This document shows, piece after piece, positions 24,898 to 34,333 of a stretch of DNA of 64,000 nucleotides. The notes under the pieces are model-generated. The model was given only the letters and a program-made list of their open reading frames with translations. It was not told where the DNA came from and did not search any database. The stretch lies in the NCBI GenBank assembly GCA_003439945.1, contig QVRM01005933.1, forward strand, positions 1 through 64,000, written 5' to 3'. The translations under genes and the position numbers were made by a program. Numbering within the stretch: the stretch's first letter is position 1; every line of letters begins with the position of its first letter. The DNA is from Dermanyssus gallinae (lineage: Eukaryota > Arthropoda > Arachnida > Mesostigmata > Dermanyssidae).

Positions 24898-25825
24898 GCA
24901 TGACAAACCGCAACAGCAACTACAACAGCAGCAGCAACAGCGCCAACAACGGCATGGATCGGAACTTGGCGAGATTTGCCAACCCGTTGCCGGCAACATC
25001 TGCAGTAGTAGCAACACAAGAAGCGGCAACACCAGCCTCAGTTCAAGTGGTCATGATGGGGATGCCAGCACCCCCGACAAAACAACGAGGGTTCGAGAGG
25101 TCGTCTCGACGTCGTCCTCGTCGCCTTCTTCTTCCGCTGCTGCGAATACGTCACCTGCTACAACGATCGTTACTAAGTATGAAAAACCTGCAATAAATAC
25201 CGTCACTGCTACGCCTAGTGCGGCTTCGACGAAGGCGGCCGCTGCTGCTGCTGCTATTGCTACACGAAGCTCAACTGCAAAGGGCGTTCCTCCTTCAGCG
25301 CCCCCCGGCTCTGCTGATGGAGGCGGTGGCCGTGAGGTAACCCCATCGCCAACTGAGGCCGGTGACATCGGAAGGCGCCGGTCGCGAGGGCCGTCACACG
25401 ACGAAGCCACGTCTCACTTCCCGATAGACGGCGGTCTTTTGCCGACGGCGATGTGTTCGTCTTCATTCGCGCCTTCGCCAGCGGCGTCGTCGTCATCGAC
25501 AACGACTGCGGTCCTGCAGAGGGCAGATGAGGTCGCTGTTTCGGTCAGCTCGGACAGCAGATGTTGGCGGCCAGCAGGTGGCACCCAGCTAGGCACCGCA
25601 GGCCAGCGGGCAACCATGACCGCCATCACGGTGCCACCAGTGGCGACCGTCAGTAACGTAGGCTCCATTGCTGGAAACACTGGGCCGATGATTGGGAGTG
25701 CTGACACAGCGGTGTCGCCTCGAATTGGCCTCGTGGCAACGACCCAACAATCGACAACAACGCAGATCGTGACTACAGCCGCTGTGGCTACTGCCTCGTA
25801 CAGCGCGATTGCAACGCGTGCAAAG
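24607..25825 (+). CDS. Zinc-finger gene copy A, coding exon 3 (second finger, polyQ)
   Basis: The acceptor is TGCGCCAG at 24606 and the donor AAAG/GTAACT at 25825; the exon starts in phase 2 and ends in phase 0. The first residues are YPYQCNKCDYGTVRSFNLKR then HYGRIH, a C-x2-C-x12-H-x4-H finger joined to the exon-2 finger through the linker KHLEK. An acidic stretch (EGDVSEEE) follows, then a long Gln/His region (about 24870-24960), Ser/Thr/Ala-rich sequence, and a Val/Ala/Thr-rich end (ATVSNVGSIAGNTGPMIGSA). It is 406 codons without a stop. PolyQ and Ser/Ala tracts are usual in activation or repression regions of arthropod transcription factors. The product is probably a nuclear DNA-binding regulator; target and partners are unknown. 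Confidence 0.88.
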
Positions 25826-25844
25826 GTAACTTGCACATAACCGT

Positions 25845-25882
<38 letters not shown>

Positions 25883-27374
25883 TATTTTCCGTATAATACA
25901 TTAGGTATATGTTACACACATCACAATAGACCAGTTAAGCCAATGCGCCTAGTAGGTGCGCATTGTGACTGTCACGTGTCCGTTTCGATTATATATATAT
26001 ATATATATATATATATAGCTTTCCTTTAATGCTAGCTCATAAAACGTATCGTACAATCATTTAAGTTATTTAAGACTGGCGAGAGACAGTTTTCCCCATG
26101 AACGCTTACCCCAGATATACCACAAAATAAGATGACGAATGTGAAGTTAACCATACCAATACGCCGATCTATTATCGAGCCTCCTTTGGACTAGCTGAGA
26201 CACTAAAGGTTATATATATATATATATATATATATATTGGCATAGCTAACCTTCCATAATATGTGCCCCACATGCATATTGTAATATACGAAAAATAAAT
26301 TTTGTGATATATATATATATATATAGCTCCCAATTCGAATTAGGACTCACTAATTCTCTTCAGAGGTTCTCTCTGCTGTGCGGAATCAGTTATGTCGCAA
26401 TTCAACAGACATAATTGGGACGAGAAGTAAATTCATCGAACACAAGCGCAGTAAATCCTGCAAGGCATATCATCTGGGACATCATGATATATTTCGGCGG
26501 TATTCCATTATACTGTAGTACGTCAATTTGTTTTGTATTTTTAGTGTGCTTTTTGTATCTTAGTGTTCTTCTGCTGGGATTAGATTAGGGACATTAGTTT
26601 TAAGTAACGCATATGGCTTTGTCTGCTATAGGGTTTGTTTGGAAGCATGTGAACGTATGCCTGTTAACTACTGGACGGGTTAAAACCAGCTTTTCAAAGA
26701 GACTGGCGGAGCTTTACGGATCATTTCGTAACCACATCCGTTGACACATATAATTCCCGTTGTCTAAGTCGTGCGATACTGATTCGCACTACTGTGAATT
26801 GAGGAGTTCAGAGAATTGATTAGCCTAGGGCAACCAGAAAACTGAAGTCAACTCAAACCTATTTAGAACAAGTTATGTTGACTAGTGGTGGAAGACGTTT
26901 TAAAATGAGCCGACACGCCATTGTGCGCAAAGCCATACATGGGCTTTTTAATATTATAAGCAGTGTGGAAAGGACAAGCTACGGACCCAACATGTGTCTG
27001 TGAAACACGTGACAAGCAACATCAGGTGGAAATGCGCATGAGGTTTGGCAGAGAATTGGTGAACATAAAAACGTTTTCAAAATATCAATGCTGCATGCAA
27101 CTTAAGTATATAGAAATATGTATATATGTATACATGCATGCATTAGTCGGTTAAATGAATGGTTTTGCTCTGCCGGAAACACAACTCGAGATTTCAGGTG
27201 TGGGAAGAAAAATATATGTGAGCTTGGTTTAAAACACGGTATTGCTTAATGTCTCTGTTTGCTATTCGAACGGGCAGGTGAAGTGCAACTGATTGATGCT
27301 AATGATATATATATATATATATGTGAGTACCCTGTGCGACTGACTATTTTCCGCGTACGTATACGTGTTCGTAG
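25826..27374 (+). other. Intron 3 of copy A with four TA microsatellites
   Basis: No gene is seen. (TA)n runs lie at 25848-25879, 25989-26018, 26211-26237 and 26308-26326. Blocks at 26040-26110 and 26500-27370 match copy B. The intron ends with ..GTGTTCGTAG before exon 4. Confidence 0.75.
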
Positions 27375-27644
27375 AGACCCTTATTGGTGAGCGTGCCAGG
27401 TGTGTCACCTGTTGCTACCGCTGTTCCGAGTGAAGACGGTGGAAGCGTGACGTCAACTCTCTCATCCACGTCCGTTCCGTTTGCCGTGCGTGCGCTCCAA
27501 GAGTTAAGTCTGGCACCTCGTATCGGTGTTATCACTCAACGTCGAAGAGCCAATATGTCAACTCAGCTGCGACACAACACAGAAGCTCAGAAGCAGGCCA
27601 ATAATGGATCCAACATCAGCTGCGACAGCAAAGTATCACGCACA
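27375..27644 (+). CDS. Zinc-finger gene copy A, coding exon 4
   Basis: This is a 90-codon exon with phase 0 at both ends: acceptor TTCGTAG, donor CACA/GTACGT. Spliced to exon 3 it reads IATRAK-RPLLVSVPGVSP. The protein is Ser/Thr/Val-rich with a conserved VPFAVRALQELSLAPRIGV segment also present in copy B, which suggests a constrained function. The last third differs from copy B, where a deletion shortens the exon. If exon 4 were read through, translation would stop at 27651. A 270-bp phase 0-0 exon can be skipped without a frame change. Confidence 0.75.
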
Positions 27645-28004
27645 GTACGTTAGCGAGCAATCAGAAGCAGAAGTTACATGTAAATGAGTTTGGATGTGCT
27701 ATAAAATACCTGATATGAAATAGTCGAGTATGATGTATATATATATATCATAAATCTATATAGTATATTCCAATATAAAAAAAAAAAAAAAATCATATAT
27801 ATAGTATATATCGCATATCTAATATTATTAGACATTATATATACAACTTTCGTACGTAAGACGTTGTCTTTGAAGAAACTTTAACCTTTATATTCGTCAC
27901 CACAAAAAATAGGTAAAAATGGCACCTTTATTTTGCCATTCGCTGCTATAGTGAGTCAATCGAATGTTTATCCAGTAAGTTTGGCTGCTAAGGGAACCAA
28001 GACC
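27645..28004. other. Intron sequence with TA and poly-A tracts
   Basis: AT-rich sequence with short (TA)n and an A run at about 27778-27792. From about 27940 it matches 61390 in copy B. No coding sequence is seen. Confidence 0.6.
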
Positions 28005-29246
28005 GCCTAGATCTTATAGGCTCTCCACGAAGATTGATGCTACCACAACAAAGCCATTATTTCTGACGCTACTGATGCGACGCCAACTGGGACTAAGGTA
28101 GCCAGCCATTCATGCATTTAGCGACTAGCCTGAATCCCCAGGGGTTTATGTGAAACTCCATTTTAGAAACGCCTTTGACAGTCTACGACGCGACCACCTG
28201 GTGAAGTGGTGGTCCGCTAAACCTTCGGTACCTTAACGATGGCCTATTAGAAGGAAGCGTTTGCAAGGTAGCCGAGAACATTCGACAGGCCCTTGTATGT
28301 GTACTTTAGTATAACTTCGGTTTAGGAGTTAACTCTGGCCAATGCGAGATATGCCTCTTTGGCTATATTTACGAGGCTTCCCCCGATATAGAGTTCCCTC
28401 AAGACCTCCTGCCCGGCTGCAGGAAGACCGCCAAGAACGATCAATATTCGTCTCCAGAGGGGGCTAGGGGTCCTGAACTTACTAATTCTGGCCGCTTCAA
28501 TGCAAAGGGCCGAGAACAAAGCAATTCCCGTCCTAAATACAGCGGAGTCGGCCAGTTTAGAAACCACTTAGCCCACCTTTAAAAGAACCTTGACACCCGG
28601 TGCTGAGGCAGGCGTGACAACGTACTATCCCAACGTGCCTTGAGTAGCCCTTTGCATGATAGGTTACAACGACGTCTCTTCAATGAAGTTGCCGACGACA
28701 CGATTAAAGCTTGCCTCAACGCCGTGTTCACCAGGGGCCTTCGACACCTGGCTACACGCGCTTCCCAGTGCCCTTATAGGAAACCCTCATTGGTGGCAAG
28801 ACAGCTCGTATAGCAGTAGGCATGTGACTAGAAGCAGACCTAGTTAGCCTGCAATTAGCTGCGAAAGGCCGATACAGGCTGTCGGCACTCTCGACGACTT
28901 CCTGTACTACTAATACAGCACCACCAACAACAACTACTAGTTAGTCCTTATCGGTGTCAATGTGTCACCCCGTCGACAAACTTAGACATTACGGCCTATC
29001 GTGTATCATCAGGGCTGGACGATGCCCTAGACGTGTAGTTATTAAGGAGAGGTCCAGCGATGCCCTTAGGCCATGCGATCTTCCGTGTAGCCCAGAACCG
29101 GCCGGCAAGCGAGGCAAAATGATGGTTTAAGTTGCAACCGTTATTGACTCTCTAGCTGTTTTTATAGTCGGTGGCGGCGTTTCCGAAGTTAGCTATGCAG
29201 TTTAATTTGCGGAGACCAGTAAACTAAGCAAATACTCATCAATCGG
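28005..29246 (+). pseudogene. RLE-type LINE fossil inside the duplication, copy A
   Basis: Broken frames follow the element at 34.33 kb: AKID.TT.KPL near 28030, RNAFDSLRRDHLV near 28165 (RT motif A region), Leu/Pro-rich connection segments, then the endonuclease end near 29110-29230 (RGKM..ATVIDSLA, then AETSKLSKYSSI). The last corresponds to RGRTLIWDATVTDS and AETNKMNKYA in the better copy. The same fossil is in copy B (61500-62640), so it predates the duplication. It stops where a long TA run begins. Confidence 0.8.
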
Positions 29247-29247
29247 G

Positions 29248-29297
<50 letters not shown>

Positions 29298-29375
29298 CTC
29301 GCTTGTTTAATATATATATATATCTGTTTGTAGAGGGTAGTGGCTACATATAAATATATATATATATATATATAT
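29248..29375 (+). repeat. TA microsatellite cluster at the right edge of the duplication
   Basis: (TA)n runs at 29248-29295, 29310-29323 and 29352-29375. Similarity between copies A and B ends in the first of these (62649 in copy B), so the breakpoint lies in or beside this repeat. Confidence 0.85.
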
Positions 29376-29391
29376 GTTCGATCTCTTCCAG

Positions 29392-31250
29392 GCGGAACCT
29401 AATCAGTCCGAAATCAGTACGGAGCCGACAACAATTGCTGATGAGAGGTCGCGACTCCCTTCTGTAGTTGAACGCGGCGGCGTACAGTCACAAGCGTTCA
29501 CAGCTGCAGCGGCTAAAGATCTAGCCAGAGACAGACAGAAATCCGCGCGAGCCGGTACGAATTACGGTCACGATTCAGGAGTGTGCGTGACTATGACGGA
29601 TAGTCTAACGACGTACGACGATGACGACAGCCACGATGAGAACAGACAAAGCGAGACGGACAAGCAGACGGGCAAAACACAAGAAGCTCGCCCCCAGACA
29701 GCCGGCCCCAGAGTGCAAACTCAGGAAGAAGCGAAACGAGAAGAGCGTGCCAGCCGAAACGAGCCCGTCGGTGCACGATGCACATGCGAAGATGACACGG
29801 GCCGACGTCGAGGCTGTTGCCGAGCGGCAGTTGCCTGAAGGCACAACGACGCAGTTGCACGTCTGCACGATCCGGTCATCGTGTTCGCCAGCTGCTAGAG
29901 ACGAAGCTCACCGTGACGTCGATCGAGTAACGCACAGCGAGACGGTAACTCAGAAAACAGCGTCTTCAAGCGACGAGGCCGCCTCCGACGAGGAAACGAC
30001 AACTGGGTCGATTGGTTCAACTGCCCGCTCCCGGGACGACACATCTGGCCCGAGGTGCCATGTTGGCCGTTGCCGTACTAACAGCTGCACCAGCACCAGT
30101 GCCGCCACCCCGACCACCCCGACCACCACCACCACCATCCAGCCAAGTAACAGAAGCCATCCCCTGACAGTCGAAACACGTTCCTCCCGCGGTTCCTCCA
30201 GCAGCGTGGTTGGCTATGCTCTGCCAGCTGCGAGAAGCCGATACAGGCTGTCGGCACGCTCGACGACTTCCTGTACTTCTAATACAACGGCACCAACAAC
30301 AACAACAACTACTACTACTACTCATTCTAGTACAGTTCCTTGTACAGCCTCGACGATAGCCTCCACCTCGAGCACGTCTTCAGCATCTGTGTTATCATCA
30401 TCAGCATCATCATCATCATCGTCAGCAAAGCTGGATAAATGTCATGACACCAGCCGAGGAGTTCTGCCTCCACCAACGCTACCAACAACAAGACCACGGA
30501 CATCGTCAATGTCATCAACATCTCCATCTCTATCAGCAGCACCATCACCACGGCCAAAATCAGCAGCACCAGCATCATCATCATCATCATCATCACAGCA
30601 ACAACAAGCATCATCGTCGTCATTGTCGTCATCATCATCTGCACCATCGTCGTCAGCATCATCTGCTGCATCATCACCACAACAAATACGATTACCACCA
30701 CTCTCAGCATCTTTGTCATCACCACTGTCACCACCGAGCGCAGGAAAAACATTACGGAGCACTCAGGACGGTCAGCGCAGCCGTCACGCACGGTGCCGTG
30801 ACCTGTCGGACGATGAGCACTCCGGCGACGGCGGCTGCGGCGGTAGCGGCCAACCTCGGGAAAAGCGTTGGCGTAAAAGCCGGACGTCATCAGCGGTGGC
30901 CAAATATAGTCGCACACCGATGGTGGCTAATAGTGGATTGGCCAGCCCCACCTCCATGAGCTTCCACGACCTCTATGAGCTCCACGACCTCCATGAGCTC
31001 CACGACCTCCTTGACCTCCTCGAGGGTTCATGGCGCAACGAGGCAACGAGGCGGCTCTGGGCGTCGTAGCCGTTTACCGCTGCGATACCAAGGCTCGAGC
31101 AGCGACAGTGACTGCCTGATCATTGAGGAGGAAGAGGCAGACGATCACGGCAGTGAAGACAGAAACGACCTCGCTGACCGCGACAATACCACAGGTACTG
31201 CTGACAGAAATAATGCTGGTGAGGGCAAACACGTACTTCGAAGGCACTGA
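29392..31250 (+). CDS. Zinc-finger gene copy A, terminal coding exon 5 (two single-base frame breaks)
   Basis: The acceptor CTCTTCCAG at 29391 joins exon 4 in phase 0 (..VSRT-AEPNQSEIST). Coding character runs to a TGA/TAA-type end at 31250, about 620 residues, but through three frames. The first frame closes at 29836, the second spans 29621-31066, the third 30975-31250. The break near 30962 sits in an 18-base repeat where one unit has an extra T. The other can be explained by one extra C in the C run at 29691-29695. The content is acidic Asp/Ser sequence, a basic KLRKKRNEK stretch, long Ser, Thr and Pro tracts, then SSSDSDCLIIEEEEAD near the C-terminus, which resembles a SUMO-interacting motif. 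This exon has no copy-B counterpart in the window. Confidence 0.65.
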
Positions 31251-31851
31251 TTGAATGAACCAATGTCAAAACTTTTTCAGTCGACAAACGGTGCAGCAAT
31301 ATGGCGGCGGTGACATAACAACAACCACAACAATAACAACGGCGAAGGCTACAACAACAGCAACAACACAACGACGACACTAATCTCAGGGTTAATGACG
31401 ATGATGATGTCCGAAGTCACGAAGTCCGAAATCACGTGTACCGGTGTGCATTTATGTGGCGCGTTCTCAGAGCCTCCACATTTGTAGGTAGAAAGAGCTA
31501 CAGCCAAACAAGTAGGTATTCTTAGTTATGATTGCTGCTAGATATCCATTTTATTTGCGTCCACCCGTTGCTGGGTGCTTGAGCTTTACTCTATATGCAA
31601 CAAAATTATGGCATGCGCCGTTTAGGAACAAGGTAATTTTGAGAGCTCTCGGAGAGTTCCCAGAAAGTGTGTGAGAACTGAACGACTGCTTTGACTATAA
31701 CGCTTCATTTTCACGACTAAACTAGGCCTATACAGGCGCGCGTATGATGTCGGATATAGGTCTCCCTCTCTCGCTAACTATACTCGGCAACTACGCTTAA
31801 TTTTGCATTCTATGTTGCATATACTTCTTCGGAATTCATTGTTGTTATTGG

Positions 31852-31887
<36 letters not shown>

Positions 31888-32321
31888 ACGTACGTTAATT
31901 TCGGTGACGTCTTTCTTAGACATGTCTGTTGTTTATTTGTGTTAAAAAGGGCAAGAAGTGGTAGCCCTAGATGTGCCCCCATCAGCGTCACTGTGGTTGG
32001 TGCTAGGGCAGTAAAGAATTGTTTTGCGTGCCAGTTTGGTGACGCGTCATAAGAAGAGACCAGAGTCAATTTTATTTGAGCGTCATAGGTAGAAGTGTTG
32101 TTAGTCGAATCGAACGCAGCTGTGCTAACTCTAAACGCTGCAATTGAGCGATCAAAGATCTCAGTTCGGTGGGAAGTACGCAGGACTTCCGACGACCGGT
32201 TACAAGCAAGCAGGCGAAAAAATCTAGTTACGATTTGTGCCTCCAACAGCGCGAGCAGTGTAAAAATACAAGCAGCATTTTGACATTTTTGCTCGTCTTG
32301 TTGACAGAGATGTACACACAC

Positions 32322-32356
<35 letters not shown>

Positions 32357-33110
32357 CTTGTTAGTAACTTAAACATTGTTTTTTAATGATTCTGAGCATC
32401 TACCAGTGATGCAAGCGGGTTACACAATGTGCTCCAAAAATTAATATATTTAGAAGATCAAACCTTGCTGCTCCCTTGCTACTAAAAGAAGAGCTTAACA
32501 TTAAAGGAAACTAAACGTGAAGCGTACCTTTGTTAGTCACAAAAAATTGTGATTTTTCAATATGAAGTTTGTTTGGTGCCGTAACAGAAAAGCACCCACA
32601 TTTTGTATGTTGATATTATTTATGCGATCGCTATGTCATGGCCTAGATTCAATGGTTTGTTGTCATCTGTCATCCGCTGTAGAGGAAACGGTGCAGTGCG
32701 CATATACGTTAGGCTGGACGCTTTCATCTGCGTCTGATGTTGCTACCACTGCTAATATATAATTGATGTCTTAGTTAGCTGCAAGCTCGTTAGACTGCTG
32801 ACGTTCCATGTTAATAGGAAATAATGAGAAGAAATAAGGGGGTGTTCCGATGCCTCGAATAACGACGTTTTTCGGGTTTTCTCGAAGACCAGAGGTGAAG
32901 ACGCTGCCAGTTGCCATTTAGTGGTTCGCTGTTGGTGCAATAGACGAGGGTGAAACAGATGTATAAGAAGGAGAGGCAATAAAACTACTACATCTATACT
33001 ATTAACCACGCTTGTGCTTGAGATTGATCTTTCTTTGTTAGGTATTTATTAAAGGTCTTTTATTGACTTGCCGAAAGGTTAATAGTGAAGCGCGCGACAT
33101 ATTTCCTCTA
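31251..33110 (+). other. Downstream of the zinc-finger gene: possible 3' UTR, microsatellites
   Basis: No further exon is seen. Trinucleotide (CAA)n-like sequence follows the stop (31315-31375). (TA)n runs lie at 31854-31885 and 32322-32352. A + strand AATAAA occurs at about 32978, the first convincing cleavage signal, but the real transcript end is unknown. A 158-codon minus-strand frame between the two TA runs (32321-31845) has no recognisable domain, and I do not call it a gene. Confidence 0.45.
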
Positions 33111-33112
33111 CA

Positions 33113-33690
33113 TACAGGGCGTTTCCAAAGCTACTGGTAGATGTATTCACAAGAAAGTATTCAATCTATGGTTAGACCGATGCTGAAACATGTGAAAACG
33201 CACACGGCATACATATGGTCATCTAGTTCTGACTACCGTGTTTCATTCACCACACCGGATTCTGCCAGACACAGCCCATAGGGTAGCCACTAGTGTCTCT
33301 CCCCCATCTGTTTAAATAGGACTCTAGGAAAATTCGATATCGAAGACGGGGAAACGGCTTACATTATTCATCAACTAATTAAACTTAAATCGATGCAGGA
33401 CCAAAATTACCCCAATTAGGCAATGCCTATTTCTAGATTTGTTTGTTTTGTAAGCGTATTAGCATCTTTTTAAGGTATTGCACGTGAAAGAAGGCATAGC
33501 AGGTTCTCAGTTTTTTGCGATCTCTCCCCATTACGGCATTTTTTCTTCTGGTAGCCATTTTTTTACAAATGTGTTTTAGTGCGAGGCAAATTTGTTGTTC
33601 CGAATATGCTGGTGAGATTATTAATCGAGTAACTCGTTCTCTTGCAACCGCGCACTTTGTAAAAAACTGTGATGGAAGATATCGGCATTA
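33113..33690. other. Unassigned spacer
   Basis: No gene is seen. At 33113 the sequence ACAGGGCGTTTCC resembles a DNA-transposon terminal repeat like that of the MITE at 46036, but no matching opposite end is found. Confidence 0.35.
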
Positions 33691-33909
33691 ACCGAGCAAG
33701 ATGGCTTAGTGGCAAAAGCCTTTGCCTTGCATTCGGGAGGCCTGGGTTTGAGACCCAGACCGGCCAATCCTAAATTGGTTTTCATGGTTCCCAATTTAAA
33801 CAAGGTGAATGCCGGAGTGGAATAAAAATCGACCATAATCGAAAAAAAAATCGGGGCACAGATGTCTCAATAAAAAGACATGGTGCATTACCATCCAACC
33901 CCCCCCCCA
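33691..33909 (+). repeat. SINE family 1, complete copy with poly-C end
   Basis: It has a tRNA-like head with A box TGGCTTAGTGG (33701-33711) and B box GGGTTTGAGACCC near 33746. The body contains AATTGGTTTTCATGGTT and CACAGATGTCTCAATAAAAA. It ends CATCCAACC followed by a run of C. The same parts occur in reverse at 56626-56832. The acceptor arms do not pair, so it is a SINE and not a tRNA gene. Pol III would transcribe it from the internal promoter. Confidence 0.85.
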
Positions 33910-34333
33910 TTACAGAAACGCTGTATTTCTACGTTCGCCTTAAGCCAGACATTGAAATTACCACCTCATTCCACATGCGCGGCGGTGGTATGAATGCACT
34001 AGGCAGAAGCGTATTCAAATCAGTCTGCATCTGGTATAATCTGTTGGTGCGTAATTAAGTCATGTTGGGAACGATATCTGTAGTAAAATGTGTAACGCAG
34101 GTTCGGCAGTCAACAGGCCATTGCGGTGTAGATTAACTTTGGCAGCTAAACGCAACATTTCATACCTAGTGCTTACTTCGACGTACTTCTAGTTAAAAAG
34201 AAGATTTTCTTTGAGGCAGCCTTGAGCAACACTCAGACGACTATTCCAGTATTGTTCCAGAAGTTCTCTAATCCAGATTTCTAGAATATAAATCTTCATA
34301 TACAACCTGGCTGGGTAACAAGGTATTTTAGCC
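33910..34333. other. Unassigned sequence 5' of the RLE-type LINE
   Basis: No coding sequence is recognised. It may contain the 5' UTR of the following LINE, but I cannot place its left boundary. Confidence 0.4.

Larger units (their letters stand above)
3050..29255 (+). repeat. Segmental duplication, copy A (direct repeat of 44.76-62.66 kb)
   Basis: Collinear blocks here recur in the same order and orientation in copy B. Pairs seen by eye (A/B) are 3050-3560/44765-45260, 5430-5590/45770-45960, 5740-6230/46600-47200, 6850-7265/47310-47920, 10370-15600/48065-52960, 15800-17520/53830-55470, 21150-22100/56760-57700, 22310-22500/57930-58150, 24270-25860/58165-59790, 26500-27600/60180-61200 and 27950-29250/61390-62660. 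Exons, introns, two SINE families and the 5' trinucleotide-rich region are all shared. In the 78-bp exon 9 bases differ between the copies, so the event is not recent. Sequence present only in copy A (mariner, LINE fragments) lies between the blocks. The right end falls in a TA microsatellite. Confidence 0.93.

Noticed and set aside
30017..30917. Long minus-strand Met/Val/Cys-rich frames opposite exon 5
   Set aside because: They are shadows of the Ser/Thr triplet repeats of the + strand coding exon.
31845..32321. 158-codon minus-strand frame between TA repeats
   Set aside because: No domain, no splice context, and its end consists of TA repeat; insufficient support.
33691..33770. Possible tRNA gene
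   Set aside because: A and B boxes are present but the acceptor ends do not pair, and the sequence recurs with a long shared tail, so it is a SINE head.
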